Of a stretch of 15,195 nt of DNA, positions 7,916-15,195 are shown one piece after another (positions within the stretch are counted from its first letter, which is position 1; every line of letters begins with the position of its first letter). Position numbers and translations under genes: made by a program. Under the pieces are notes generated by a model. It searched no databases, was not told the origin of the DNA, and saw only the letters and a program-made list of their open reading frames with translations. This stretch comes from Phycisphaerae bacterium (GTDB lineage: Bacteria; Planctomycetota; Phycisphaerae; UBA1845; Fen-1342): NCBI GenBank assembly GCA_026984555.1, contig JALSRY010000270.1, positions 1 to 15,195 on the forward strand, given 5' to 3'.

Positions 7916-8379
7916 ACTACGAGTTTCCCGAAGCCGTCAGCGAACGCATCCCCAACCTCGCTCCCATGGTGGATGTCATCATGGTTATCTTGATTTTCTT
8001 CATCCTCGGGGCGTCGCTTCAACTGACGCGCGAGGGCGTTCTGCAAACGCAGCTCGACCCACGCAGTGGCCCCAGCGAGGGTACGCCCGTCAACATCGTG
8101 CCCGCCGTCAAGATCGCGCTCGAGCAAGCCGGTCCGGACGATTGCAACATCTACGTGATGGGCGAACCGCTGGCCGGCAACTCGTTCGACTCGCTGGCGC
8201 TCTACCTCGACCAGCGGCGGCAGGCCGGCGCCGACACGCAGAACCCGGTGGTCATCGCCGCCCAGGCCGGCGTGCGGTGGAAACACGTCATTGCCGCGAT
8301 GGACGCCTCCGTTCGGGCTGGTTTTACCAACGTGCAGTTCGCCGTATCGCTCGCTGGCGGGACACCACGGACGCCATGA
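7912..8379 (+). CDS. exbD: ExbD/TolR family protein, second copy
   Basis: This second ExbD-type subunit of 155 residues starts with GTG at 7912, overlapping the previous stop as GTGA. A strong GGAGGAG at 7900-7906 supports this start. Helix signature IPNLAPMVDVIMVILIFFIL (13-32) retains the essential aspartate (Asp21). The periplasmic part keeps the ExbD layout (NIYVMGEPL 79-87, LALYLDQRRQ 95-104, PVVIAAQAGVRWKHVIAAMDASVRAGFTNVQFAVS 112-146). Outside the helix and the C-terminal half it differs considerably from the first copy, so it is not a recent duplicate. Motor complexes contain two ExbD chains per ExbB pentamer, so paired exbD genes could form a heterodimer. Its stop overlaps the TPR gene start by four bases (ATGA). 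Confidence 0.9.
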   Translation: MNYEFPEAVSERIPNLAPMVDVIMVILIFFILGASLQLTREGVLQTQLDPRSGPSEGTPVNIVPAVKIALEQAGPDDCNIYVMGEPLAGNSFDSLALYLDQRRQAGADTQNPVVIAAQAGVRWKHVIAAMDASVRAGFTNVQFAVSLAGGTPRTP

Positions 8380-11129
8380 GAACCACACGGACCCGACGTT
8401 GTGCTGGACGCCCGTTGGCCGGGTTGCTGCTGTCGGCCTTGGTGGCGCTGTCCGCGGCGGCGCAGGAGACACGCGAAGACGCGAAGCTCGGTGGCGATGT
8501 GGCCCGCATGGTCCGCGAGGGGATGGTGGCGGCGCTCGAATCGCGGTTTGCGGGCCGGGCGACGCCTGAACATCTCCGCTTGTTGGCGCTCGCTGCCGCC
8601 AACCGCGCCGCCCGCGCCGGCAACGATGCCAAGCGACAGGCCGCGTTCGAGGATGCACGCCGGCGTTTCCTCGGCTGGATCAACGCCGCCCAGTTCGAAC
8701 GGGGTGTGGATCCCACCGCTCGCACCGTCAACAAGGCCACCGCCGAAGTCGCTTACGCCGGCATGATCCTTTCGCAGTGGATCGTACCCGATCTGGACAC
8801 GTTCGAGCTCACGGGCGGCCGGCGTGGCAATCACCGGCGGTTGCGCGGGTTGTTGCGCAAGGCACGCGAGGTCCTCGAGCGCGCGCGCGACGAGGCCGGC
8901 CCGCTCATCGAGCAACTCGCCGCTGACGATCCGCAAGTCGAGGACCGGTTCCTCTCGCTCGGGATTTACGACGCGCTGGCCCGGCTCGATTTCGATATCC
9001 GCTACGATCTCGCGTGGGCGAACCTCTACCTGGCGAGAATCGACAACACCGCCCGGAAAGCCGAGGCGTTGCGGGCGGCGGAACGCGGTTTCCGCGATCT
9101 GGTTGCCGCGGAGCAGCCCGGCAACGCCGGCGCACGCTGCCTGCTCGGACTGGGGATGACGTTCGGCGAGCAGGCCCGCTACGACGAGGCCGGGCGGCAG
9201 TTCGTCGAAGCGCGCTCCAAGGCGACCGATCGGGCGTTGCGGGCGCAGATTCTCGTGCAGCAGGCACGGTACGAGATGCGCGCGGGGCAGTACGACCGGG
9301 CCCGCGCTACGCTTGCGCCGCTGGTGCTCAAAGACCCCGCCCGGCTCAAGCCGGCCGACCAGCCCGCGCTGTTTTACATCAACCTGGCCCACCTGCTCGA
9401 TGCCAACAGCTATCTCCTTCAGGCCGCCGCTCTGCAAGAAAAAGCTCGATCGAGCCCGGCCGCGGCGGCGCTGCTCGTCAAGGCCCGCCGGGCGCGCGAG
9501 ACCGGCTTGCGCAAGATGAACATGTTGTCGCAGCGTGGCGGTACGTGGCCGGCGCTGGTCGGCCTTTATATCGCCGACACGATCGACCTTCAGGCTGATG
9601 AGAAAACGCTCAGCGCGACCGAGCTGCTCTTCGCCGCCCGGCAATACTCGCAGCAGAAAAAGTATCGTCACGCCCTGACCCTCCTGGAGGAAGCCGCCCG
9701 GCGCAAGAACGTGGACACGCGGCTGGCGGGCGAGATTCTCTTCGACCTGGGTGTCTGTCACTACCATTGCCGCGAGAACGCAAAGGCGGCTGACGTTTTC
9801 TTGCAACTAGCCCGTACCTACAAGACGCACCCCCGCGCCGTCGAGGCGATTACCTACGCCTACGAGCTGTGCGCGCGAATCGCACGCGACTCCGGTCGAC
9901 CGGAGGACTACCGGCGGCTGGCCGACGTGTTGCGCGTGCTGCTTCGCAGTTTTCCCGAGCACCCCAAGCGCGACGAAGCGGCCTGGTGGCTGCCCACCGC
10001 CCTCGAACGCGCCGGTGAATACCGGGCGGCCGCACGGGCGTACGCGCGCATTCCGGCCGGCTCTCCACGCTACGCCGAGGCCCAGTTCCGCACGCTGCTG
10101 TGTCGCCGGCTCGAGCTCGATCAGCAACGCGGAAAGCTGTCGGCGACGCGCTTGCGAGCCCGGGCCCAGGAGGTGAGCGCCGCGTTGCGGGCGTATGCGC
10201 GCCAAACGCTACGCACGCTGGCCGCCGGGAAAGAGGACGACGCGCAACGCCGGCGCGCGGCACTGGCGCTGGTCAATGCGGCGGAAATCCTGTCCTGGCC
10301 CGAGATGGGAGAGTTCCAGCGTGCCCTCGATCTGCTCGACGGGTTCAAGAAGCGGTTCCCGGACAGCACGCTGCTCGGGCGGGTACTCGCGGTGAGGATC
10401 GACGCCTGCCGCGGGTTGGGACGGTTCGAGCAGGCGGGGCAGGTGGTGGATGAATTCTTGCGGACAGTATCGCCCGAGCAGGCCGGCGGCACGCTCGGCG
10501 TTGTGGCGCGCGGAATGCAACAAGAGGTCGATCGACTCGAAGCGGCCGGCGATGAGGCCGCGGCTCGCAAGCTGGCCGTCGCTTCGATCCCCACGTTTGA
10601 ACAGTTGCTGGCGTGGGTGGATGCCGACGCGCGGCGGGCGAAATATCGCGACGCGGTGCGGTACGGGCTGGCGCGAATGAAGTTGCTGGCGGGCGACGTG
10701 GCGGGGGCGTCGGAGATTGCCGCCGAGCTGGCCGCCCGTGATCCGCGTAATGGCAACTATCGTCGCCTGCGGGCGCTCGTGTTGACGGCCGAGGCCGAAA
10801 CGGACGCCACGCCTGCGCGCGTTGCCGCCGCCCGCGACGCGTGGGCGGCGTTGCTCCGTGATCCCGCCTTGCGCACGTCGGCGCCCGATCATTATTGGGA
10901 GGCCCGCTACAATTACCTGGCGATGATGCTGCGTGAAGGCCGGGCAGCGGAAGTCGAAAGGGCCATCCGCCAGGAGCGCATCTGGTATCCGGCGCTGGGC
11001 GGACCGCGCTGGAAGTCGCGGCTCGACCGGCTCTACGAAACCGCGGCAGGTACGCGCACCACCGGGCACACGCCAGGCAGTCGGCCCGCGTCGGCGCCGG
11101 CGGCGCAATCCGCTACGCCTTTGCCCTGA
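8376..11129 (+). CDS. Large exported TPR-repeat protein
   Basis: This protein has 917 residues. It starts at the ATG overlapping the exbD stop and begins with a Sec signal peptide (MRTTRTRR, hydrophobic 13-28, likely cut after AAA or AAAQ near 29-30). There is no lipobox cysteine after the core. The rest is almost entirely alpha-helical and rich in Ala, Arg, Glu and Leu, with tetratricopeptide-like helix pairs. Clear ones are [13 protein letters not shown] (267-279), [13 protein letters not shown] (304-316), [13 protein letters not shown] (428-440) followed by [32 protein letters not shown] (451-482), [15 protein letters not shown] (546-560), a pair with [18 protein letters not shown], then [14 protein letters not shown]. 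The C-terminus is a Pro/Ala/Thr tail. It is probably periplasmic. TPRs are protein-binding scaffolds; coupling with exbBDD suggests it works with the motor, but no specific function can be assigned. The frame is open well upstream, but only this start gives a signal peptide. Confidence 0.85.
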   Translation: MRTTRTRRCAGRPLAGLLLSALVALSAAAQETREDAKLGGDVARMVREGMVAALESRFAGRATPEHLRLLALAAANRAARAGNDAKRQAAFEDARRRFLGWINAAQFERGVDPTARTVNKATAEVAYAGMILSQWIVPDLDTFELTGGRRGNHRRLRGLLRKAREVLERARDEAGPLIEQLAADDPQVEDRFLSLGIYDALARLDFDIRYDLAWANLYLARIDNTARKAEALRAAERGFRDLVAAEQPGNAGARCLLGLGMTFGEQARYDEAGRQFVEARSKATDRALRAQILVQQARYEMRAGQYDRARATLAPLVLKDPARLKPADQPALFYINLAHLLDANSYLLQAAALQEKARSSPAAAALLVKARRARETGLRKMNMLSQRGGTWPALVGLYIADTIDLQADEKTLSATELLFAARQYSQQKKYRHALTLLEEAARRKNVDTRLAGEILFDLGVCHYHCRENAKAADVFLQLARTYKTHPRAVEAITYAYELCARIARDSGRPEDYRRLADVLRVLLRSFPEHPKRDEAAWWLPTALERAGEYRAAARAYARIPAGSPRYAEAQFRTLLCRRLELDQQRGKLSATRLRARAQEVSAALRAYARQTLRTLAAGKEDDAQRRRAALALVNAAEILSWPEMGEFQRALDLLDGFKKRFPDSTLLGRVLAVRIDACRGLGRFEQAGQVVDEFLRTVSPEQAGGTLGVVARGMQQEVDRLEAAGDEAAARKLAVASIPTFEQLLAWVDADARRAKYRDAVRYGLARMKLLAGDVAGASEIAAELAARDPRNGNYRRLRALVLTAEAETDATPARVAAARDAWAALLRDPALRTSAPDHYWEARYNYLAMMLREGRAAEVERAIRQERIWYPALGGPRWKSRLDRLYETAAGTRTTGHTPGSRPASAPAAQSATPLP

Positions 11130-11161
11130 TCCCGATCCCGCTGCGCCGGACGTGGAGGACG

Positions 11162-13240
11162 ATGACCGATTTCCAGATTGTCAGCTCGTTCGAACCCAAA
11201 GGCGACCAGCCGGCGGCGATCGAAAAACTCGTGCGCGGTTTCCGCGAAGGTCGGCGGTTTCAGACGTTGATGGGCGTAACCGGTTCCGGAAAAACATTCA
11301 CGATGGCGCATGTCATCGCGCGGCTGGGGCTGCCGACGCTGGTGATGTCGCACAACAAGACATTGGCCGCCCAGCTTTTCGAGGAGTTTCGCGAGCTGCT
11401 CCCCAACAATGCCGTCGAGTTTTTCGTCAGCTACTACGACTACTACCAGCCCGAGGCGTACATCCCCCAGCGCGACATCTACATCGAGAAAGATGCCGCC
11501 CGCAACGATGACCTCGATCGCCTCAGGCTCAGCGCCACCAGTTCGGTCGTATCCCGCCGCGATACCGTCGTGGTCGCGAGCGTGTCGTGCATCTTCGGGC
11601 TTGGCTCGCCGGACGAGTACAAGGCCAGCGTCGTGTCGGTGCAGGTGGGCCAGGAGCTGCCCCGCGATGACTTGCTGAAAAAACTGATTCGCCTGCAATA
11701 TGACCGCAGCGACCTCGAACTCAAACGGGGGACGTTTCGGGTGCGCGGCGACGTGGTCGAGCTGCATCCCGCACACGAGGAGTACGCCATCCGGATCGAG
11801 TTTTTCGGCGACGAGGTCGAGCGGCTATCGCTGGTGCATCCTCTGTCCGGCGATGTGCTCCAAAACCGCGACAGCGTGTTCATCTACCCCGCGGTGCACT
11901 ACGTCCTGCCGGAAGAAAACCTCGAACAGGCGGTCGTCAGCATCCGCAAGGAGCTCGACGAGCGGGTGATGCAGCTCCGCCACCAAGGCAAGCTGCTCGA
12001 GGCCCAGCGTCTGTTGGCCCGCACGAAGTATGACATCGAGATGCTCTGCGAAGTCGGCTATTGCAGCGGGATCGAGAACTACTCGCGCCACCTCAACGGC
12101 ACCGAGCCGGGGGCCAAGCCGTACACCCTGGTTGATTACTTCCCCGAGGATTTCCTGCTGATCGTGGACGAATCGCACGTGACGATTCCGCAGATCGGGG
12201 CGATGTACGCCGGCGACCGCTCACGAAAGGAAGTGCTTGTCGAGCACGGCTTCCGTTTGCCGAGTTGCCTCGACAACCGCCCGATGCGTTTCGAGGAGTT
12301 CGAGGCCATGTGGCGCCACGTGCTTTTTTGCAGCGCCACGCCCGGACCGTATGAGCTCAAGAAGTGCGGCGGCGAGGTCGTCGAGCAGATCATCCGCCCG
12401 ACCGGGCTGGTCGATCCGGTGGTCGAGGTACATCCGGCTCGCGGCCAGGTTCCCGACCTGCTCGAGCGGATCAATACGGTTGTCGCCCGCGGCGAGCGGG
12501 CGCTGGTTACGACGTTGACCAAGCGGCTTGCGGAAGATCTGGCTCAATACATCCAGCAAGCGGGCCTGCGCTGTCGATACCTCCACAGCGAGATCGACAC
12601 GCTCGAACGGGTTGAAATCTTGCGTGACCTGCGCCAGGGCACGTTCGATGTGCTCGTCGGTGTGAACCTGCTTCGCGAGGGGCTCGACCTGCCCGAAGTC
12701 TCACTCGTGGCGATTCTCGACGCCGACAAGGAGGGATTCCTGCGCAGCGAAACCTCGCTGATCCAGATGATCGGCCGCTGCGCCCGCAACGTGAACGCAA
12801 CGGTGCTGCTCTATGGCGACAAGATCACCGGGGCGATGAAACGGGCCATGGATGAAACAAAACGCCGCCGCGAGATTCAACTCCGGTATAACAAAGAGCA
12901 CGGCATCACCCCGGATACGGTGCGCAAGGCCATCCGTCAGGGGCTGATGACGGAGGTGGCGGCGATGCGGCGGGTGCGGGAGGCGGTACAGGCCGACGAG
13001 GGCGAGTACGACCGCGACGAGCTGATCGCGGAATTGGAAAAGGAGATGTTGCAAGCGGCCGAGGAACTGGACTTTGAAAAAGCCGCGGCGCTACGCGACC
13101 ACATCGCGGAACTGAAACAATCGCCGCAACTCAAGGTGGCGGCGGCAGATGCGCGCCCCAAACGCGGCCGCAAACGCCGCGATGGAGTGGGGTGGAAGCC
13201 GCGCGGGCAGCATCGGCGACACAAACCTCGGCGAAAATGA
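11162..13240 (+). CDS. uvrB: UvrABC excision nuclease subunit B
   Basis: UvrB is the damage-verifying helicase-like ATPase of nucleotide excision repair, loaded by UvrA and recruiting UvrC in the cytoplasm. The 692 residues show Walker A GVTGSGKT (38-45), the beta-hairpin region [26 protein letters not shown] (91-116), [26 protein letters not shown] (286-311), DESH (336-339), SATPGPYE (391-398), [30 protein letters not shown] (500-529), motif [11 protein letters not shown] (535-543; QTIGRAARN is usual) and the C-terminal UVR domain (about 620-653) that binds UvrC. After it comes an unusually basic tail (about 664-692, many Arg/Lys). GGAGG lies three bases before the ATG, closer than usual. 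The gene starts 32 bases after the TPR gene with no visible terminator between, so it may be cotranscribed. No LexA-like site was recognised. Confidence 0.98.
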   Translation: MTDFQIVSSFEPKGDQPAAIEKLVRGFREGRRFQTLMGVTGSGKTFTMAHVIARLGLPTLVMSHNKTLAAQLFEEFRELLPNNAVEFFVSYYDYYQPEAYIPQRDIYIEKDAARNDDLDRLRLSATSSVVSRRDTVVVASVSCIFGLGSPDEYKASVVSVQVGQELPRDDLLKKLIRLQYDRSDLELKRGTFRVRGDVVELHPAHEEYAIRIEFFGDEVERLSLVHPLSGDVLQNRDSVFIYPAVHYVLPEENLEQAVVSIRKELDERVMQLRHQGKLLEAQRLLARTKYDIEMLCEVGYCSGIENYSRHLNGTEPGAKPYTLVDYFPEDFLLIVDESHVTIPQIGAMYAGDRSRKEVLVEHGFRLPSCLDNRPMRFEEFEAMWRHVLFCSATPGPYELKKCGGEVVEQIIRPTGLVDPVVEVHPARGQVPDLLERINTVVARGERALVTTLTKRLAEDLAQYIQQAGLRCRYLHSEIDTLERVEILRDLRQGTFDVLVGVNLLREGLDLPEVSLVAILDADKEGFLRSETSLIQMIGRCARNVNATVLLYGDKITGAMKRAMDETKRRREIQLRYNKEHGITPDTVRKAIRQGLMTEVAAMRRVREAVQADEGEYDRDELIAELEKEMLQAAEELDFEKAAALRDHIAELKQSPQLKVAAADARPKRGRKRRDGVGWKPRGQHRRHKPRRK

Positions 13241-13279
13241 GGTGCGGTACCGTTGCGCGAGAGGTGGTCGAATGTATCA

Positions 13280-13310
13280 GGGGGGAAAGGCGGCCGACCC
13301 CCCGTGGGGG
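13280..13310 (+). other. Alternative G/C-tract hairpins downstream of uvrB
   Basis: A run of six G (13280-13285), six C (13298-13303) and five G (13306-13310) can form either of two mutually exclusive stems: the first G-run with the C-run (12-base loop), or the C-run with the second G-run (three-base loop CGT). It lies 40 bases past the uvrB stop. No T-tract follows. It may help end the uvrB transcript or act as a switch. Confidence 0.35.
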
Positions 13311-13320
13311 AAGGGAACCC

Positions 13321-13341
13321 GCCGGCCTGTAGCAGGCCGGC
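13321..13341. terminator. Perfect 9-bp hairpin, possible terminator or REP-like palindrome
   Basis: GCCGGCCTG (13321-13329) and CAGGCCGGC (13333-13341) pair exactly around the loop TAG. Between uvrB and the next promoter-like element, this is the expected place for transcription termination. There is no T-run on either side, so it would be non-canonical, for example a 3'-end stabiliser or an interspersed palindromic repeat. Only one copy is in the window. Confidence 0.35.
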
Positions 13342-13364
13342 TATCCGACCGGGGCGAGTTAGGC

Positions 13365-13370
13365 TAGAAT
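13365..13370 (+). promoter_or_regulatory. Candidate -10 element (TAGAAT) for the DUF3352-like gene
   Basis: TAGAAT lies after the hairpins and about 55 bases before the start codon. No convincing -35 is seen at normal spacing. A start near 13377 would place a six-bp hairpin (CGTTCG 13376-13381, CGAACG 13387-13392) at the very 5' end of the leader. It is one of three such hexamers upstream of genes in this window. Confidence 0.35.
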
Positions 13371-13425
13371 CCGCGCGTTCGTGGTGCGAACGTCGGGTCC
13401 ATCTGTTCAAGAGGAGTACCAGGGT

Positions 13426-15195
13426 ATGAGATCTGTTGCGAAGGACACGCTGGGCATCGTGGCTGCGCTGGTGGCGCTGGTGGCGTTCCTGCCCCAAGCG
13501 CCGGCGAAGGGCCTTGACGACTTTACGCTTACCAAGGCGATTCCCGCCGACGCGTTTCTGGCGGTACACGCTCGCGACCACGCCGGCAGGGAATTTCTCG
13601 ACAAGCAGTTCGAGCGGTTCTGGAACGCCGTGGCGGCCGCTCACTTCGACCGCGACCTCAAACGCCTGCTGAAGGGCATCCAGAAACAGAACCTCCCGCC
13701 GGGCGAGGAACTCCAGGGTTTCGACGAGCAATGGCAGGAGATTCAGGATCTGCTCAGCGGCGTCGAATGGAGCCAGCTTGCCAAACGCGAATACGCGATG
13801 GGCATGAAGATCGGCTTCCCCACGCCCGAGTTCGTCGTCCTGATGATGCCTCCCAAGGACCAGCTCAAGGGGGATTTCGAGGGCCTGGTCGGCATCATGA
13901 AGAAACTCGCCGGCATCGACCCCAAGGCCATGCAGCTCTCGGAGCAGGACGACGGGGACACGCTCATCCGCAAGCTCGATATCGTCGGCGCGCCCGTGCC
14001 GCTGGGGTTGACGCTCGTTCGTCACGGCGAAGTGCTCATGCTCGGCTTCGGTTCGACCATGCCCGAACAGGCGCTGGCCTTGCTCCGGGGCGAGGCCGGC
14101 GAGACACTCGCTTCGACTGAGCGATTCCAGCAGGCCTTCGAGCAGCTTCCCGCTCCTACCGACGGCTTGGTTTTCGTCGATGTCGACCGGCTCTTCAAGC
14201 AGATTCGGGGCGTCGTGGCGACCGGGATCCAGATGTCCGCCGGCGCCGCACCTGCGGAGGGCGAGCCGGGTTATGACGATTACGTGAAAGGAACCAAGCT
14301 CCCCGGCAAGATCTTCGATGCGGTGGACATGTTCGACTACGCCGCCACTGTCATGCGTACCGACGGCATGCGGACCGAGGAGGACTCGATCCTGCGGCTG
14401 CGCGACAATGCCAAGTCGTACCCCCTGTACCCTGTGCTGTTCAACAACAAGCCACTGACCGAACCACTCAAGTACATCCCGGCCAACGCCCAGGATTTCA
14501 TGGCGACCTCCGGCGTCGATTTGCACGCGCTGTACAAGGCGGTCATCAAGATCATCGGGGACGACGTTCCCCACGGGCAGGATGTACTTGACAAGATCGA
14601 GGCGCTCAAGGACAAGGAAAACGGCCCGGGCATCGACATCGAAAACGACTACATCAAGTGGATCGGCGGCGGCGTTTCCATGTTCTCGGTCGCCGGTGCC
14701 ACGCCCTATAGTCCGTCCGAGTTCGTCGTCATGCTGAGTGTGCGCGACGAGAAAACCGCTCAGGCTCGCATCGACCAGCTCTTGGGGCTCATCGAGCCCA
14801 TGCTCGCCCAGCAGAACGGTACGATCACCCCCGCGGAGATCGAGGGTGTTGACGGCTTCAAGGCCGTTTCGATGCCGTCGCTGGTCATGTTCGGCGTCAA
14901 CAAACCCACGCTCGGCGTCAAGGACGGCTGGGCCTTCCTCGGATCGAGCCCCGCGATCATCAAGACCGCGCTCGATGTCGCCGCCGGCGAGAAGCCCAAC
15001 ATCGCCAAGAGCGAACGTTTCATCAAGGAAGGCGTGCCGCCCAAGGGGGCGGTTACGGCCATTTCGTTCACCGACATGACCAGCCTCGGCGACGGCCTGA
15101 GCAAGGTTCTGTCGATGGTCCCGATGATCGGGATGATGGCGGCGCAGCAGGGGCAGAGCAATCCCTTCTTGCAGGCGATCGTCAGCATGGCCGGC
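13426..15195 (+). CDS. Secreted DUF3352-like protein (partial, C-terminus off window)
   Basis: This frame is open from the ATG at 13426 to the right edge, 590 codons with no stop. The N-terminus is a Sec signal peptide (MRSVAKD, hydrophobic 8-22, likely cut after QAPA at 27), with no lipobox. Then comes AIPADAFLAVHARD (38-51), like the opening strand of DUF3352 proteins. Further on, GIDIENDYIKWIGGGVSMFSV at about 401-421 resembles the family's acidic-W-[LI]-G-G strand. Segments such as EFVVLMMPPKD and EFVVMLSVRDEKTAQARI suggest an internally repeated alpha/beta fold, seen also in KDGWAFLGSSPAIIKTALD. I see no cysteine in the part present. DUF3352 proteins are extracytoplasmic and have no established function. 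GAGGAG lies nine bases before the start. It appears to be transcribed separately from uvrB. The family assignment is moderate; secretion is well supported. Confidence 0.7.
   Translation, partial: MRSVAKDTLGIVAALVALVAFLPQAPAKGLDDFTLTKAIPADAFLAVHARDHAGREFLDKQFERFWNAVAAAHFDRDLKRLLKGIQKQNLPPGEELQGFDEQWQEIQDLLSGVEWSQLAKREYAMGMKIGFPTPEFVVLMMPPKDQLKGDFEGLVGIMKKLAGIDPKAMQLSEQDDGDTLIRKLDIVGAPVPLGLTLVRHGEVLMLGFGSTMPEQALALLRGEAGETLASTERFQQAFEQLPAPTDGLVFVDVDRLFKQIRGVVATGIQMSAGAAPAEGEPGYDDYVKGTKLPGKIFDAVDMFDYAATVMRTDGMRTEEDSILRLRDNAKSYPLYPVLFNNKPLTEPLKYIPANAQDFMATSGVDLHALYKAVIKIIGDDVPHGQDVLDKIEALKDKENGPGIDIENDYIKWIGGGVSMFSVAGATPYSPSEFVVMLSVRDEKTAQARIDQLLGLIEPMLAQQNGTITPAEIEGVDGFKAVSMPSLVMFGVNKPTLGVKDGWAFLGSSPAIIKTALDVAAGEKPNIAKSERFIKEGVPPKGAVTAISFTDMTSLGDGLSKVLSMVPMIGMMAAQQGQSNPFLQAIVSMAG

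Noticed and set aside
7629..8375. Upstream extension of the TPR gene in the open frame
   Set aside because: It overlaps both exbD genes, and only the ATG at 8376 opens with a signal peptide.
12937..14574. Minus-strand open frame of 545 codons across the uvrB end and the following gene
   Set aside because: Antisense to uvrB and the DUF3352-like gene, which have conserved motifs, signal peptide and ribosome binding site.

Overview
The window looks like a stretch of core chromosome from a GC-rich Gram-negative bacterium, most probably a planctomycete (Planctomycetota, perhaps a Phycisphaerae-like lineage). This is inferred from gene content only: a DUF1844 protein, a VWA protein followed by exbB-exbD-exbD and a large secreted TPR protein, an Lgt of the GRIGCFLNGCC type, and a DUF3352-like secreted protein. 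No 16S gene or other phylogenetic marker was available to test it. I see no rRNA, tRNA, CRISPR array or transposase.

Layout. Two genes run leftward: a partial secreted protein resembling the N-terminal part of M61 peptidases (1-571) and, upstream of it, a UbiE/MenG quinone methyltransferase (817-1620). From a divergent intergenic region at about 1621-1783, everything else runs rightward. First come folD (C1 metabolism), panC (pantothenate synthesis) and lgt (lipoprotein maturation), then a small DUF1844 protein. Next is a compact envelope module: a VWA-domain membrane protein (5249-6349), a TolQ/ExbB-type channel protein (6513-7364), two ExbD-type proteins (7415-7915 and 7912-8379) and a 917-residue exported TPR protein (8376-11129). 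The last three are joined by 4-base overlaps and so are probably translationally coupled. uvrB follows (11162-13240), then a hairpin-rich intergenic stretch and a large secreted DUF3352-like protein cut off by the right edge.

The most interesting result is in the envelope module. The single N-terminal membrane helix of the VWA protein carries the four key residues of the TonB transmembrane helix at identical spacing (Ser43, His47, Leu54, Ser58, against E. coli TonB Ser16, His20, Leu27, Ser31). It is followed by a flexible Pro/Gly-rich linker and then a VWA domain with an intact MIDAS metal site where TonB has its C-terminal receptor-binding domain. With exbB and two exbD genes directly downstream, this suggests an energy-transducing machine in which a VWA domain replaces the TonB C-terminus and an exported TPR protein is a likely periplasmic partner. 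The helix match and the gene order are seen in the sequence. The function is inference.

Other points worth attention: Lgt carries about 95 extra residues and lacks two residues found essential in E. coli; the ExbB-like protein lacks the usual third-helix glutamate; several candidate TAGAAT -10 elements recur upstream of genes; and folD may have a leaderless start.
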